A DNA stretch of 64,000 nucleotides from CAZYFH01 sp965197395. GTDB lineage: Bacteria > Acidobacteriota > Vicinamibacteria > Vicinamibacterales > UBA8438. A program made the translations under genes and the position numbers. Numbering within the stretch: position 1 is the first letter of the stretch; every line of letters begins with the position of its first letter. Below the pieces are notes generated by a model. It was not told the DNA's origin. It saw only the letters and a list, made by a program, of their open reading frames with translations, and ran no database searches. This document shows positions 30,024 to 39,641 of the stretch, one piece after another. The stretch lies in the NCBI GenBank assembly GCA_965197395.1, contig CBDANB010000007.1:124001-188000 (forward strand). Reading direction: 5' to 3'.

Positions 30024-31708
30024 CCGACGTCAAACACGCGGATGCCGTCGCGAGCCCGACCCCGGAGCCTGCCGAGGCCTCCGGCGAGCTGTATGCCGCA
30101 GCTGGTGCGTCGGAGGCGACGACAGATGTCGCCGCTGAGGTCGCGCGCGCGCGCCAGCTCGCGGAGCGCTACCGCCTCGACATCGTCGATATGGAGCACT
30201 TCTATATCGACCAGGAGCTGTTCCGCGCGATCCCGGCCGACCTGATGCTTCGCTATGGCTTTGTCCCGCACCGGCGCGACGGTCAGGCGCTGGTGATCGT
30301 CGTCTCCGATCCGACGGATCTGCCAATGATTGACGAGCTGGCACTGTTGCTCGGCACGCCGATCACCGTGACGGTCGGGACGCCCTCGGCGATCGAGTCG
30401 ATTCTCAAGAAGAGCGAAAGCTCGCAGCGCGTGCTGGACGAGGCGACGGAGGGCTTCCAGCTCCAGCTGCTGCGCGAAGACGAGGAAGGCGAGGAGAGCC
30501 TGACCGTCGAACGACTGACGAGCGACATCAGCCCGGTTATCCGGCTTGTCGACTCGATGATCTACACCGCGATCCAGCGGCGGGCGAGCGATATTCACGT
30601 CGAAACGCAGGACGACGCAGTCCACGTCAAATACCGCATCGACGGGGTGCTGCAGGCGGCGATGCAGCCGATCGATAAGCAACACCACAGTGCTGTGCTC
30701 TCTCGGATCAAGGTGATGGCGGAGCTGGATATCGCCGAGAAACGGGTCCCGCAGGACGGCCGCTTCAAGCTGAGGATGCCAGGCAAGACGATTGACTTCC
30801 GTGTCTCGATCATGCCGAGCGTGCACGGCGAGGATGCGGTCATTCGGATCCTCGACAAGGAATCGATCAGCGAGCAGTTCAGCGAGCTGCGCCTCGACAT
30901 CCTCGGGTTCCCACAAGACGAGCTCCAGCGCTTTCGACGCTATATCGCCGAACCGTACGGCATGGTGCTCGTCACGGGGCCGACCGGCAGCGGCAAGACG
31001 ACGACGTTGTACGCCGCACTGTCCGAGATCAAGAGCACCGAGGACAAGATCATCACGATCGAAGACCCCGTGGAGTATCAGCTCAGGGGCATCACGCAGA
31101 TTCCGATCAACGAACGCAAGGGATTGACCTTCGCCCGGGGCCTGCGGTCAATCTTGCGGCACGACCCCGACAAGATCATGGTCGGGGAGATCCGCGATCC
31201 CGAGACCGCGCAGATTGCGATCCAGTCCGCGCTCACCGGCCATCTGGTCTTCACCACCGTGCACGCGAACAACGTCGTGGACGTGCTCGGGCGTTTTCTC
31301 AACATGGGTGTGGAGCCGTATCAGTTCGTGTCGGCACTCAATTGCGTGCTTGCGCAGCGGCTGGTCCGTACGATCTGCGCCGACTGCAAACGCCCCGCGG
31401 CGATGAGCGAGAGCACGCTGGCGGAGGCGGCAATCGACCCCGCGGCGGCTGCCGGCCATACGTTCTACGAAGGTGGCGGGTGCATCGAGTGCGGTGGCAC
31501 CGGCTACAAGGGACGCACCGCGATCTGCGAGCTGCTGGATCTGAGCGACGGAATCCGCGAAATGATCCTGGCGCGCCGCCCGACGTCGGAAATCAAGAAG
31601 GCCGCGCGCGAGGAAGGGATGCGCTTTCTGCGCGAGTCGGCGGTCGAGCAGGCATTCGTCGGGACCACGACGCTACACGAAATCAACAAGGTGACCTTCG
31701 TTGAGTAG
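30020..31708 (+). CDS. pilB: Pilus/secretion assembly ATPase (GspE/PilB)
   Basis: 562 aa. N-terminal GspE_N domain (ADLMLRYGFVPHRRDG), then the hexameric ATPase core: Walker A GPTGSGKTTTLYAALSE, Asp box, Walker B region DPDKIMVGEIRDPETA, His box GHLVFTTVHANN, and a tetracysteine zinc site (CADCK and CIECGGTGYKGR). Powers fibre extension from the cytoplasm. No PilT retraction ATPase is in the window. Confidence 0.94.
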   Translation: MTDVKHADAVASPTPEPAEASGELYAAAGASEATTDVAAEVARARQLAERYRLDIVDMEHFYIDQELFRAIPADLMLRYGFVPHRRDGQALVIVVSDPTDLPMIDELALLLGTPITVTVGTPSAIESILKKSESSQRVLDEATEGFQLQLLREDEEGEESLTVERLTSDISPVIRLVDSMIYTAIQRRASDIHVETQDDAVHVKYRIDGVLQAAMQPIDKQHHSAVLSRIKVMAELDIAEKRVPQDGRFKLRMPGKTIDFRVSIMPSVHGEDAVIRILDKESISEQFSELRLDILGFPQDELQRFRRYIAEPYGMVLVTGPTGSGKTTTLYAALSEIKSTEDKIITIEDPVEYQLRGITQIPINERKGLTFARGLRSILRHDPDKIMVGEIRDPETAQIAIQSALTGHLVFTTVHANNVVDVLGRFLNMGVEPYQFVSALNCVLAQRLVRTICADCKRPAAMSESTLAEAAIDPAAAAGHTFYEGGGCIECGGTGYKGRTAICELLDLSDGIREMILARRPTSEIKKAAREEGMRFLRESAVEQAFVGTTTLHEINKVTFVE

Positions 31709-32687
31709 GCGTTCCGCGCGGTTGCCCGCGCTGCTGTCAACGCCCGGCCCCACCGTGGCTATCGCGCTGGCTGTCGACGGCGTGAGCGCGGTGCAGCTGG
31801 CGTGGAGTCGGAATCGACCGACGATCACCGCTCACGCGCGGGTCGAGCTGCCGGCCGGGGCGCTTGCGCCGGGAGTGGCCGCTCCGAATATCGTGGATGC
31901 GAAGGCGGTCACCGACGCGCTCGGGCAGGCGCTCGATCGGCTCCCGCGGCGCCCATCGCGCGTCGCGCTGGTCGTGCCAGACAGCGCGGCAAAGGTCTCG
32001 CTGGTCCGCTTCGACAAGGTCCCGTCGCGGACGGCCGACCTCGAACAGCTCATCCGGTGGCAAATGCGCAAGGCTGCGCCGTTCCGGTTGGAGGACGCGC
32101 AGATCGCCTATACGCCGGGCGCGGCGGTCGAGGGGGGTGGGCGCGAGTTCGTGATTGTACTGATGCGGCGCGACGTCGTCGAGGAGTACGAGCGTGTGTG
32201 CATGGCGGCGGGCGCACACCCGGGGCTCATTGATCTGGCGAGCTTTAACGTGATCAACGTGGCGCTGGCGGCGGCCAACGGGGCCGAAGCGGCCGACTGG
32301 CTGCTCGTGCATGTCGCGGCCGGATACAGCACGCTGGCCATCATCCGCGGTGGGGAGCTCATCTTCTTCCGCAACCGGCCCGCGGAGGGGGACGGCAACC
32401 TCGCCGACCTCGTGCATCAGACCGCCATGTATTACCAGGACCGGCTTGGCGGTGCGGGGTTCGGCCGGGTGCTGCTGGCTGGGGAGCCGCAGCTGGAGGT
32501 GCTCGGTGGCGGTCCTGGGACGGCGCGGCGGGCGCTGGAAGAGCGGTTGGACACCGGTCTCGAGTCCATCGCGACGGTGATGCGGGCGCCGGTCGAGGAT
32601 ACGACGGGCGGCGATCCGGCACTCCTCGACGCGCTGGCTGCGCCGGTCGGCCTCCTCGTCCGCGACCGCCTCGTGGCCGGGGCGTAG
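31701..32687 (+). CDS. pilM: Pilus assembly protein PilM
   Basis: 328 aa, actin-like ATPase fold. TTG start overlapping the pilB stop by 8 bp. Motifs: TVAIALAVDGVSAVQL at the first phosphate loop, RVALVVPDSAAKVSLVRFDKVP, LEQLIRWQMRKAAPF, and DWLLVHVAAGYSTLAIIRGGEL. PilM is cytoplasmic and binds the N-terminal tail of PilN, linking the ATPase to the periplasmic alignment complex. Gene order pilM-N-O-P-secretin is the canonical one. Confidence 0.88.
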   Translation: MSRRSARLPALLSTPGPTVAIALAVDGVSAVQLAWSRNRPTITAHARVELPAGALAPGVAAPNIVDAKAVTDALGQALDRLPRRPSRVALVVPDSAAKVSLVRFDKVPSRTADLEQLIRWQMRKAAPFRLEDAQIAYTPGAAVEGGGREFVIVLMRRDVVEEYERVCMAAGAHPGLIDLASFNVINVALAAANGAEAADWLLVHVAAGYSTLAIIRGGELIFFRNRPAEGDGNLADLVHQTAMYYQDRLGGAGFGRVLLAGEPQLEVLGGGPGTARRALEERLDTGLESIATVMRAPVEDTTGGDPALLDALAAPVGLLVRDRLVAGA

Positions 32688-32701
32688 GGAGCGGGGCACT
32701 C

Positions 32702-33292
32702 ATGCTGACGACGAATCTCTCCACGCGGCCCTTCTACAACGAGCGGGCCGTGCACCTCGCGCTCGCGGTGCTCGGGATAGCGGCGGTGAGCGTGCTGGCG
32801 GTGTGTGTCGTGCGGCTCGTCGATCTGGCACGGTCCAACACGGAGCTGACGGCGGCGGCCGATGAGAACGAGCGTGACGCGGCAGGTGTCGCGGCGCAGA
32901 CGGCGGCGATTCGTCGCGGGATCGGCGACGCCGAGCTGGCGGCGCTCCGAGACGCCGCATCCGAGGCCAACCAGCTCATCGACCAGCGGGTGTTCTCCTG
33001 GACCGAGTTCTTCAACCGCATCGAGCGCACGCTGCCGGCAGACGTGATGCTCACTGCGATCCGCCCGGATCACGGCGAGCTCGGCGTCACCGTGTCGGTC
33101 GGGGTCATCGGGAAGAGCGTCGCCGACATCGACGAGTTCATCGAGCGGCTGGAGGCCACCGGGGCGTTCGCCGACACGCTGGCGCGTCGAGAGGAAATCA
33201 CGGAGGAGGGGACGTATCGCGCCGACTTGCGAGGACGATATCTTCCGGAGAGGGGAGCGGCGCCGTTGCCGGAGACGGGGGCGTCGCCATGA
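32702..33292 (+). CDS. pilN: Pilus assembly protein PilN
   Basis: 196 aa bitopic inner-membrane protein. The short cytoplasmic start TTNLSTRPFYNERAVH carries the NLxxxPFxNER-like PilM-binding motif; one membrane span follows (LALAVLGIAAVSVLAVCVV), then a periplasmic coiled coil (about 45-90) and a ferredoxin-like fold. Dimerises with PilO. Its end overlaps the pilO start (ATGA). Confidence 0.88.
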   Translation: MLTTNLSTRPFYNERAVHLALAVLGIAAVSVLAVCVVRLVDLARSNTELTAAADENERDAAGVAAQTAAIRRGIGDAELAALRDAASEANQLIDQRVFSWTEFFNRIERTLPADVMLTAIRPDHGELGVTVSVGVIGKSVADIDEFIERLEATGAFADTLARREEITEEGTYRADLRGRYLPERGAAPLPETGASP

Positions 33293-33864
33293 CGCTCGTG
33301 ACCCGCGTCCTGCGCGAGAAACGACTCCTGGTGTTGCTCGTCGCTGCGGCGATCGCCGTCGACGCGGGACTGTATGCCTTCGCCGTCTATCCGTGGTCGC
33401 TCAAGGTGCAAAACGCAGCGGAGCGGGCGGTGCGTGCGGAAGCGAGCCGCGACATGGTGCGGCAGAGCTTTGGCGCCGCCCAGGCAACGCTGGAAGGGAA
33501 GACGCAGGCGGATACCGAGCTGCGCCGGTTCTACGAGGAGATCCTGCCGCGGGACCTGGCGGGTGCGCGTGGGATCACGGCGCTGAGACTGGCGACCCTG
33601 GCCGCGGAGCACCACTTGATTCTGGAGCGCCGCAGCACGGCCCCCGACCGTGATGACGACAGCCAGTTGGCGCGGCTGCGCATGACGATGCTCCTGGAGG
33701 GGGAGTATCGCAACATCCGGCAGTTCGTCTACGCGCTCGAGACCGCGCCGGAGTTCATCGTTATCGAGGAAATCGTGCTGAGCGAAGGGGAGGAGGACGA
33801 CTCGGTGCAGGTGTTGACGCTCGGACTCGCCACCTACTATTGGACCGAGCAGGATGTTTCGTAG
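33289..33864 (+). CDS. pilO: Pilus assembly protein PilO-like
   Basis: 191 aa, one N-terminal membrane span (LLVLLVAAAIAVDAGLYAFAV), coiled coil and a small periplasmic alpha/beta domain (MTMLLEGEYRNIRQFVYALETAPEF region). Sequence conservation of PilO is low; the call relies on topology and its place between pilN and pilP. It overlaps pilP by 11 bp. Confidence 0.8.
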   Translation: MTLVTRVLREKRLLVLLVAAAIAVDAGLYAFAVYPWSLKVQNAAERAVRAEASRDMVRQSFGAAQATLEGKTQADTELRRFYEEILPRDLAGARGITALRLATLAAEHHLILERRSTAPDRDDDSQLARLRMTMLLEGEYRNIRQFVYALETAPEFIVIEEIVLSEGEEDDSVQVLTLGLATYYWTEQDVS

Positions 33865-34432
33865 GCGCCCGTTGGTCGTTGTCGCGGTGTTGCACGTTTT
33901 GGCACTCTCGGCTCCCGCCTGCCGGCCGCAGGCCCCGTCGCCCGACGTCGGCGTCGGTGCTCCATCCGGGCCCGGCATGAACTCCCCCCAACCTGCCGAT
34001 ACATTGGACGGACAGTCTCTCGACGTGCGGATCGAGGCGGTGACCGGCGACAAGCCGGCTGCGGCGGACGACCCGCGCAACCCGTTTCGCTTCGGCCCCG
34101 GAACACCGGCCGGTGGCGAACGAGAGCCGCTCGACATGGCGTTGACCCCGGTCGCGGCGGGGCGCGGTTCCGACGACCGCGCGCCGGCCGCACCGCCATC
34201 CGGTGGCGCCCCTCTGGTGGGCGCGGCCAGTTTGAAGTTCATCGGTGTCCTCGAGGCGCCGGAGAGCGTGGGTCTCATCGCGGTCCTGAGTGACGGCGAC
34301 TACGTCTATCACGGGCGGGTCAACGAGGTCATCGAGGGGCGGTATCGCATCGTTCGAATCGACGTCGCGTCGATAGAGATCGAGTTTCTGCAGGGTGGGA
34401 GCCGTCAGACGCTTCGGCTGGCGGGATCCTGA
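33854..34432 (+). CDS. pilP: Pilus assembly lipoprotein PilP-like
   Basis: 192 aa. Type II signal with lipobox (LALSAPAC), long disordered Pro/Ala/Gly-rich linker to about residue 115, then a small beta domain (ASLKFIGVLEAPESVGLIAVLSDGDYVYHGRVNEVIEGRYRIVRID) of the PilP/GspC homology-region type that docks on the secretin N-domain. Connects the inner-membrane PilNO complex to the secretin encoded next. Confidence 0.82.
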   Translation: MFRRRPLVVVAVLHVLALSAPACRPQAPSPDVGVGAPSGPGMNSPQPADTLDGQSLDVRIEAVTGDKPAAADDPRNPFRFGPGTPAGGEREPLDMALTPVAAGRGSDDRAPAAPPSGGAPLVGAASLKFIGVLEAPESVGLIAVLSDGDYVYHGRVNEVIEGRYRIVRIDVASIEIEFLQGGSRQTLRLAGS

Positions 34433-34457
34433 CTCACCCGGTCTGGAGCGAGCCACG

Positions 34458-36881
34458 GTGTGTCGTAGCGACTGGACCTCGGGTCTGTGCCGTCTGGGTG
34501 CCGTCTTGACGTTGGGCGGCGTGCTGGCGTCCGGGTGCACCGCCGGCCAGGCGTTTCGCCAGGGCGAAACGGCCGCGCTGAACGGCGACTGGGACGCCGC
34601 CGTCGAGTACTACCAGCGTGCGATGCAGGAGGACCCGGATCGCCCGGAGTACCGCATCGCGCTCGAGCGTGCGATGGTCACGGCGGGGCAAGTGCATTTC
34701 GCCGCCGCGCAGGAGCTCGAGTCGCGTGACGATCTGACAGGGGCGCTCCTGGAGTACAGACGCGCCAGCGAGCTTGACGCATCGAACGGAATGGCCGCGG
34801 TCAAAGTGGGCGCCCTCGAGCGTGCCATTCGCGACCTCGTCGAGGCGGCGCGACCGCCGCCGCCCATCGAAGCCCTCCGGACGCAGGCCCGGCTCGAAAC
34901 GCAGCCCCCGCTGCTGAACCCGGCCTCACGCGAGCCGCTGCGGCTCGCGTTCACGGATGCCAGTCTCCGCGACATTATGGATGCCCTCGGTGACGCCAGC
35001 GGGATCAACGTCACCTACGACGAACAGTTCCAGGACCGGTCCTACACGGTGGAGCTTGGCGGCGTGACCTTCGAGGAGGCGCTCGATCAAATCCTGTCGG
35101 CCAACAGCTTCTTCTACAAGGTGGTCAACGACACGACCATCATCATCGTTCCCGATACGCCGCAAAAGCGCGCGGCGTACGAGGAGCAGGTGATCCGCAC
35201 GTTCTTCGTGTCGCACGCCACCGTCGAAGAGCTCGTGCAGCTGTTGACCACGATTGTCCGCGTGCCCCAGATGGCCGTGCAACACCAGTTCGTCGCGAAC
35301 GCCCAGGCGAATACCATCACTGTCCGCGCAACGACGGCCGTGGCGGGGGTGATCGAGAAGGTCATCGCCGCCAACGACAAACCGCGTGCCGAGGTCATCA
35401 TCGACGTCGAGATTCTCGAGGTCAATCGGGAACGGGCGAAGCAGTTTGGCCTCGACCTGACGCAGTACGCCCTCGGCGCCGTGTTCTCCCCGGAGCTTGC
35501 GCCTCCGAACGAGTCGACGACGCCGTCCGGTGTGTCGTCGCCGCCGCCGTTCAATCTCAACACGATCTCGCAGGGTGTCAGCACCGCCGATTTCTACATG
35601 TCGGTGCCGGCCGCAGTCGTCAGGTTCCTCGAGACCGACACGCACACGACCCTCATAGCCAAGCCGCAGCTGCGGGGCCAGGAGGGCACCGAGCTCACCC
35701 TGAACCTGGGCGAGGAGATCCCGGTACCGTCGACGGCATTCACGCCGCTCGCGGCCGGGGGGGCCGCATTCAACCCGCTCACCTCGTTCAACTATCGCCC
35801 GGTTGGCGTCAACGTCGTGATGACGCCCCGCGTGACGTATGAGAACGAGATCGTTCTTGATCTCGACGTGGAGAACAGCACGGTCGGTCCGAGCATCAAC
35901 GTCGCGGGACAGCTACTACCGACGTTCGGCACGCGCCGGGTCGTCACGCGCCTGCGTCTGCGTGACGGGGAATCGAATCTCCTGGCCGGGCTGTTGCGGG
36001 AGGAGGATCGCACGCTCCTGCGTGGCTTCCCAGGCATTCTGAACCTGCCGATCATCAGGCAGCTGTTTTCGGCGAACGACGAGTCCGTGCAGCAGACAGA
36101 TATCGTCATGTTGCTGACCCCCCGGATTGTCCGGACGCACGAGATCACGCAGGAAGATCTCAGCCCGATTCACATTGGCACGCAGCGCAACATCGGGCTG
36201 ACCGGGTCACCGCCGCTGATCGCGCCGGTACCCGAAGCCGGAGCGCCAGATGCCGCCGCTCCCGTGCCCGAGCCCCCGCTCGACGTCGAGACGCTCCAAC
36301 CCGACGCCGCCGCCGCGGACGTTGAGCCCGAGACGCCCGCGGCTGTGGATGCCCCGACGGAACCGGCGGTCGAGCCCGACGCGGTCGTTGATGACGTGCG
36401 CGACCTGCTCACCGAGCCCGTGGACACCCCGGAGTTCCAGGAGCCGCCCCAGCCGCAACCGGTGGCCGGCACGCAGGTCCTCATCACGCCGCCCGGGCAG
36501 GAGTTCACCGTGGGCGCCGGACCGTATACGGTCCCCATCTCGGTGACGGGCGCATCACAGCTCTCGACGCTCACGCTGAGCGTGGCCTACAACCCGTCGG
36601 TGCTCCGTGTCAGCACGGTGCAAGAGGGGAGCTTCCTTCGTCAGGGCGGCACCGACGTGGCGTTCACCCAGCAGGTCGACGCGATCAACGGACGGATCGA
36701 CCTCACGCTGTCCCGGATCAACGACCCCACGGGCGCGTCGGGCGCGGGTCTGCTGGCGGCAATCCTCTTCGAGCCGATCGCCCCCGGTACCGCGCAGCTC
36801 TCGCTCAGCGGGATGGGACTGACCCCGGGCGGCGCCGCGCTGGCGCTCGACCTCGGGACCGCGACCGTCACTGCGCGATAG
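34458..36881 (+). CDS. pilQ: Secretin (PilQ/GspD) with N-terminal TPR and C-terminal cohesin domain
   Basis: 807 aa from the GTG that gives a lipoprotein signal (LTLGGVLASGC); an in-frame GTG at 34395 would bury the signal. Residues 30-120 are TPR-like repeats, 155-230 a secretin/STN N-domain (LRLAFTDASLRDIMDALGD), then N1-type domains and the secretin core, with VNVVMTPRVTYENEI and LLRGFPGILNLPIIRQLFS. A Pro/Ala-rich linker (about 575-670) leads to a final cohesin-type beta domain (about 672-807, VGAGPYTVPISVTGAS, LSTLTLSVAYNPSVLRV). It forms the outer-membrane channel; the cohesin-type end could hold a partner. Overall it is a fusion of three modules. Confidence 0.9.
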   Translation: MCRSDWTSGLCRLGAVLTLGGVLASGCTAGQAFRQGETAALNGDWDAAVEYYQRAMQEDPDRPEYRIALERAMVTAGQVHFAAAQELESRDDLTGALLEYRRASELDASNGMAAVKVGALERAIRDLVEAARPPPPIEALRTQARLETQPPLLNPASREPLRLAFTDASLRDIMDALGDASGINVTYDEQFQDRSYTVELGGVTFEEALDQILSANSFFYKVVNDTTIIIVPDTPQKRAAYEEQVIRTFFVSHATVEELVQLLTTIVRVPQMAVQHQFVANAQANTITVRATTAVAGVIEKVIAANDKPRAEVIIDVEILEVNRERAKQFGLDLTQYALGAVFSPELAPPNESTTPSGVSSPPPFNLNTISQGVSTADFYMSVPAAVVRFLETDTHTTLIAKPQLRGQEGTELTLNLGEEIPVPSTAFTPLAAGGAAFNPLTSFNYRPVGVNVVMTPRVTYENEIVLDLDVENSTVGPSINVAGQLLPTFGTRRVVTRLRLRDGESNLLAGLLREEDRTLLRGFPGILNLPIIRQLFSANDESVQQTDIVMLLTPRIVRTHEITQEDLSPIHIGTQRNIGLTGSPPLIAPVPEAGAPDAAAPVPEPPLDVETLQPDAAAADVEPETPAAVDAPTEPAVEPDAVVDDVRDLLTEPVDTPEFQEPPQPQPVAGTQVLITPPGQEFTVGAGPYTVPISVTGASQLSTLTLSVAYNPSVLRVSTVQEGSFLRQGGTDVAFTQQVDAINGRIDLTLSRINDPTGASGAGLLAAILFEPIAPGTAQLSLSGMGLTPGGAALALDLGTATVTAR

Positions 36882-36981
36882 CCCCTGATCGGCGGGCTGT
36901 GATGTGGACGGGCGGTCGCACCCGGCTGCTATGATGCCTACGGGGATGCCGCGGATACCGACCAGCGAGCACGTGTCGTTG

Positions 36982-37458
36982 ATGCGCCGGTTTCGTCGAG
37001 CGCGCGGGTATTCCTTCGTCGAGCTCCTCGTCGTCACGGTCATCATCCTGATTCTCGCCTCCGCCATCGTGCCGCTGAGCCGGGTCACGATTCAACGTCA
37101 GCGTGAGACGGACCTGCGTCGCGCGTTGCGGGAGCTGCGCACGGCGATCGACGGGTACAAGGACGCGGTGGATCTCGGTGTGATCGGAGGGACGGCGGTT
37201 CAGGCAGGCAGCGAGGGCTATCCTCCGGACCTCGAGACGCTGGTCGAGGGCGTCGAGCTGCTCAACGACGCGTCCGGACGCAAGCTCCGGCTCCTGCGGC
37301 GCATTCCGATGGACCCGTTGACACGGGACCGCGAGTGGGGGCTTCGCTCGTATCAAGACGACCCCGACGCCAGCTCGTGGGGCGGCGACAACGTCTACGA
37401 CGTCTACACGCAGGCCAGGGGCACGGCGCTCGATGGAACGAGGTATCGGGATTGGTGA
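36982..37458 (+). CDS. Type II secretion pseudopilin GspG-like (first)
   Basis: 158 aa from the ATG giving the short leader MRRFRRARG before the processing site G/YSFVELLVV; other in-frame ATGs at 36931 and 36946 give longer leaders. Glu5 of the mature protein is present (YSFVE), followed by the long hydrophobic helix and a coil (RETDLRRALRELRTAIDGYKD), then the pseudopilin fold ending YDVYTQARGTALDGTRYRDW. Cleaved by PilD-type peptidase and built into a pseudopilus. Its stop overlaps the next gene (GTGA). Confidence 0.88.
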   Translation: MRRFRRARGYSFVELLVVTVIILILASAIVPLSRVTIQRQRETDLRRALRELRTAIDGYKDAVDLGVIGGTAVQAGSEGYPPDLETLVEGVELLNDASGRKLRLLRRIPMDPLTRDREWGLRSYQDDPDASSWGGDNVYDVYTQARGTALDGTRYRDW

Positions 37459-37856
37459 GACGGCGCCGCCCGAGCGGCCACGGTGGCTGGACACTGGTCG
37501 AGCTGACCATCGTGATCATGCTGATCACGATTCTCGCCGGCATGGCGATGGCCGGGTACCGGACGGCGATCGTCCGGTCGCGCGAGGCCGTACTGAAGGA
37601 AGACCTGTTTCGGATGCGTGACGCCCTCGACCAGTACTACGCCGACCGTGGGGAGTATCCGAGCGGCCTTGGCAGCCTCGTCAGCGATGGGTATCTGCGC
37701 TCGGTCCCCGACGATCCGTTCACGAACTCTCCCGATACGTGGCAGACGGTGCTTGCCGACCTCGACCCGGCCAACCCGATCTCGCAAGGCATTTTCGACG
37801 TAAAGAGCGGCTACGAGGGTACCGCGATCGACGGGACCCTCTACGCCGACTGGTAG
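37455..37856 (+). CDS. Type II secretion pseudopilin GspG-like (second)
   Basis: 133 aa from a GTG overlapping the preceding stop. Leader VRRRRPSGHGG, processing site G/WTLVELTIVIML with Glu5 intact, then the N-terminal helix and a compact domain (LKEDLFRMRDALDQYYADRGEYPSGLGSLV) ending FDVKSGYEGTAIDGTLYADW. The end motif DG(T)xYxDW is shared with the previous gene, so they are paralogues. Probably the major and a minor pseudopilin of the same machine. Confidence 0.88.
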   Translation: MRRRRPSGHGGWTLVELTIVIMLITILAGMAMAGYRTAIVRSREAVLKEDLFRMRDALDQYYADRGEYPSGLGSLVSDGYLRSVPDDPFTNSPDTWQTVLADLDPANPISQGIFDVKSGYEGTAIDGTLYADW

Positions 37857-37946
37857 TCGGCGTGTCCGGCCCGCGGCGACATCCCTCACCTGTCTCAGCT
37901 CGGCGGTGTATCACGGTCAGCCCCATCGACGCCGTGACCGCAGTCA

Positions 37947-39215
37947 CTTGATCCACACGGGCGTCGAATAGACGTGGGTCACGGTGTTGCCCGTGGTCGT
38001 CACCGAGCTGCCACCGCCGATGTCGCCGAACTCCCAGAAGTAACTCGACACGGGAACGGTGCTGCCGGTCACGGTGGACGTGAGCAGCACGACTTCGTCT
38101 TCCGTGGCGGGCGACGGAGACGCAGTCAGGTTGACGTTGATCGGCGTGGCCGGTTGGATATTGATGTTGATGACGCCGGTTCCGCTGCTCTCGTCGGCGG
38201 CGGTGACGGTCACGCTCGCCGTCTTGAGCCCGCTCGACGTATAGACGTGGCTCGTGCTATTGCCGTTCGTGGTGACGGTCGTGCCGTCACCGAAATTCCA
38301 CGCGTATCGGTCGATGGTGGTGGTCCCGGACGTCGGCGTCGCGGTCGCGGTGAACGTGACCACTTCATTGACTTGGAGTGTCCCGGATGTCGAGAGCGTG
38401 ACATCGAGGGGGCCGGCGCTCAGGACGACGACCGACGTCGATGTCGCGATCGACTGGCCTTCGGAATCGACCACGGTGAGTGTCGCGATGTAGGTCGCCG
38501 GCGAATCGTAGATGTGGCTGGGCGACGTGCTCCCGGTTGCGGCTCCCAAGGACTGCGACTGACCATCGCCGAAGTCGAGCGTGACGGCGGTCACCGGATT
38601 GCTGCCGGCGTTCACGGTCACGGAGAAGATGGTGGGCTGACCCGAGGTCGGTGTCGTCGACGTGACGCTGAGTGTCGCCGTCGGGGCAGCGTCGACCTCG
38701 ACGGTGGCCGTCGCGGTTTGGCCGCCCGCGTTGGCCGTGACCTCGGTTTGGCGGCTCGTGGTCAAGGTCGATTGCGCCTCCCCGTTCCCGTCCGTGATGT
38801 CGTTGGTGGCGGAGAGCGAGCCCGCTGACGCGGTGAACGACACCGGCACGCCAGGCAGGCTGTTTCCACTCGCATCGGTGACGCGGGCCACCAAGGCTAC
38901 GGAGCCGCCCGTCGCTGGGACGGTGCCGGGCGTGGCGTTCAGGAGCACGGCCGCCGCGGCGGCGGCGCCGATCTGGATCGTCACCGGCTCGGCGACCGCG
39001 CCTCCCGAAATTGCGCCGACTTCCGCGGTTCCAGATTGGCCCCCGGACCGCAGGGTGGTGGTCGCCGTGCCCCCGTTTGTTCGCCCCTCGATGGGGTCGA
39101 GCACACCGATCGTGGTCGTGAACGTGACGAGGGTCCCGTTGTGGACGGGGGTGCCGCTCTGCTCGACCAGGGTCGCGCTGATGGTGGCCTCTCCATCTAT
39201 TGGGAGGATGACCCG
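37947..39215 (-). pseudogene. Ig-like/PKD lipoprotein gene, middle part (rearranged)
   Basis: Minus-strand coding part with Big_1-like Ig repeats (ILPIDGEATISATLVEQSG, LVARVTDASGNSLPGVPVSF) followed by PKD domains: one around TLDFGDGQSQS, one around YAWNFGDGTTV and the first half of a third (YFWEFGDIGGG), which breaks off after HVYSTP and ends WIK-stop. The missing second half is found on the opposite strand at 39229. The reading frame is open up to 39398, but the part above 39215 is antisense to another PKD block. Such proteins are surface adhesion or scaffold modules. Neighbouring the secretion genes, it may be an exported client. Confidence 0.8.
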
Positions 39216-39228
39216 GGGGCAAGTCTTG

Positions 39229-39579
39229 CCACGCGTCACCGTGACCAATACCGACGGTGACACCGGCTCGACGCAGATCGCCTTGGTGGTCGCGCCGAGC
39301 GTGTTCTCTGTCAATTTGACGTTTAGCCCCAGCAGACCCCAATCAGGCTCCGCTGTGACGTTCACTGCCACCGTGACGCCGTCGACCACCGCCGTCAACC
39401 GCTACGATTTTGACTTTGGGGACGGCACCACGACGACAGGCAGCGCCAACGTGGTCCCAAAAACGTACAACCTCGACCCGACCTCGACGGGAGAGAGCTT
39501 CACGGTTGAGGTCACTGCGTTCAGAGCCATCGACGCGACGAGCACCTCGGCCCAAGTAGTGGTCACGGTCGTGCCGTAG
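39229..39579 (+). pseudogene. PKD C-terminal part of the same gene, on the opposite strand
   Basis: Plus-strand segment coding VTVTNTDGDTGSTQIALVV (second half of a PKD domain, fitting exactly after the HVYSTP break of the minus-strand part) and a full PKD domain (YDFDFGDGTTTTGS to TSAQVVVTVVP) ending with a real stop at 39577-39579. No start codon or signal peptide belongs to it. The breakpoint next to it (39216-39234) contains the small palindrome ggcaagtcttgcc at 39218-39230. Confidence 0.78.
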
Positions 39580-39641
39580 CCGCAACCGCCGCGACCTTCC
39601 AAACCCTGATCACCGCGCACCAACGAAGGGCGGTCGCCGTT

